This document shows positions 5,033 to 5,156 of a stretch of DNA of 5,156 nucleotides, piece after piece; position 1 is the first letter of the stretch; each line of letters begins with the position of its first letter. The stretch lies in assembly GCA_947305445.1 (NCBI GenBank), contig CAMZDU010000113.1, forward strand, positions 1-5,156, written 5' to 3'. The position numbers and the translations under genes were made by a program. The notes under the pieces were generated by a model. That model did no database searches. It was not told where the DNA came from and was given only the letters and a program-made list of their open reading frames with translations. Source of the stretch: an uncultured Selenomonadales bacterium. Its GTDB lineage: Bacteria > Bacillota > Negativicutes > Selenomonadales > Selenomonadaceae.

Positions 5033-5156
5033 GTATGGCGGTCGTCAGTTGGCTGATTCAACGAATGGACAAACGCAAATCAGCTACCACTAATTCACAG
5101 GAATCAATCTGCTTAGAGCGTGTTGGTAAAGTGTAGAGATAAAAAATAAGCAAAAT
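5033..5156. other. Upstream region with no convincing gene
   Basis: Two minus-strand frames enter open from the right edge and stop at 5058-5060 and 5090-5092, with 32 and 22 codons visible. Either might be the tail of an upstream gene, but neither resembles a family I recognise. An inverted repeat GCTGATT/AATCAGC (5052-5058 and 5078-5084, 19-bp spacing) lies upstream of the promoter, with no adjacent T-run. The plus strand from 5116 reads GAGCGTGTTGGTAAAG after TTA and becomes A-rich. This has the look of an insertion-sequence end but is not secure. Confidence 0.4.

Noticed and set aside
4933..5061. N-terminal extension of the first TerD gene to an ATG at 5061
   Set aside because: The extra 43 residues are Cys/Arg-rich, unlike TerD. 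They would be encoded across and upstream of the predicted promoter, and the internal ATG at 4932 has its own strong ribosome binding site.

Overview
The window is a compact set of genes that all read on the minus strand. It begins at a probable promoter near the right edge (about 5004-5032) and runs leftward past position 1. The organism cannot be named from this sequence. Strong AGGAGG-type ribosome binding sites, a GTG start overlapping the previous stop, short intergenic gaps and near-balanced base composition fit an anaerobic Bacillota-like bacterium, possibly a Negativicute. That placement is inference.

Layout in transcription order. (1) 5033-5156: 124 bp with no convincing gene, an inverted repeat, and a string at the far edge that might be an insertion-sequence end. 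(2) 4950-5032: a sigma-A-like promoter with a 13-bp palindrome over its -35 box, then a leader that can fold into a two-tier stem ending just before the ribosome binding site. (3) 4355-4932: a TerD-family gene whose second half is one base out of frame. Restoring one base gives a typical 192-residue TerD. (4) 4252-4354: an intergenic palindrome built from heptamer repeats. (5) 3640-4251: a second, intact TerD paralogue of 203 residues. (6) 2645-3580: an exported member of the nucleoside phosphorylase / methylthioadenosine nucleosidase superfamily. (7) 1-2648: a P-type Ca2+-transporting ATPase of the plasma-membrane (PMCA) type, overlapping the previous stop by 4 bp and cut by the window edge just short of its C-terminus.

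How the genes may work together. TerD domains are acidic calcium-binding modules of the tellurite-resistance/stress (Ter) systems, and the last gene encodes a calcium pump. The operon therefore pairs predicted cytoplasmic Ca2+ binders with a Ca2+ exporter. Between them sits an enzyme predicted to act outside the membrane on nucleoside-like compounds, with Asn at the position of the usual catalytic Asp. A Ca2+/nucleoside stress module is the most interesting reading of the window. The individual families are known. The shared regulation and function are inferred from gene order, not shown.
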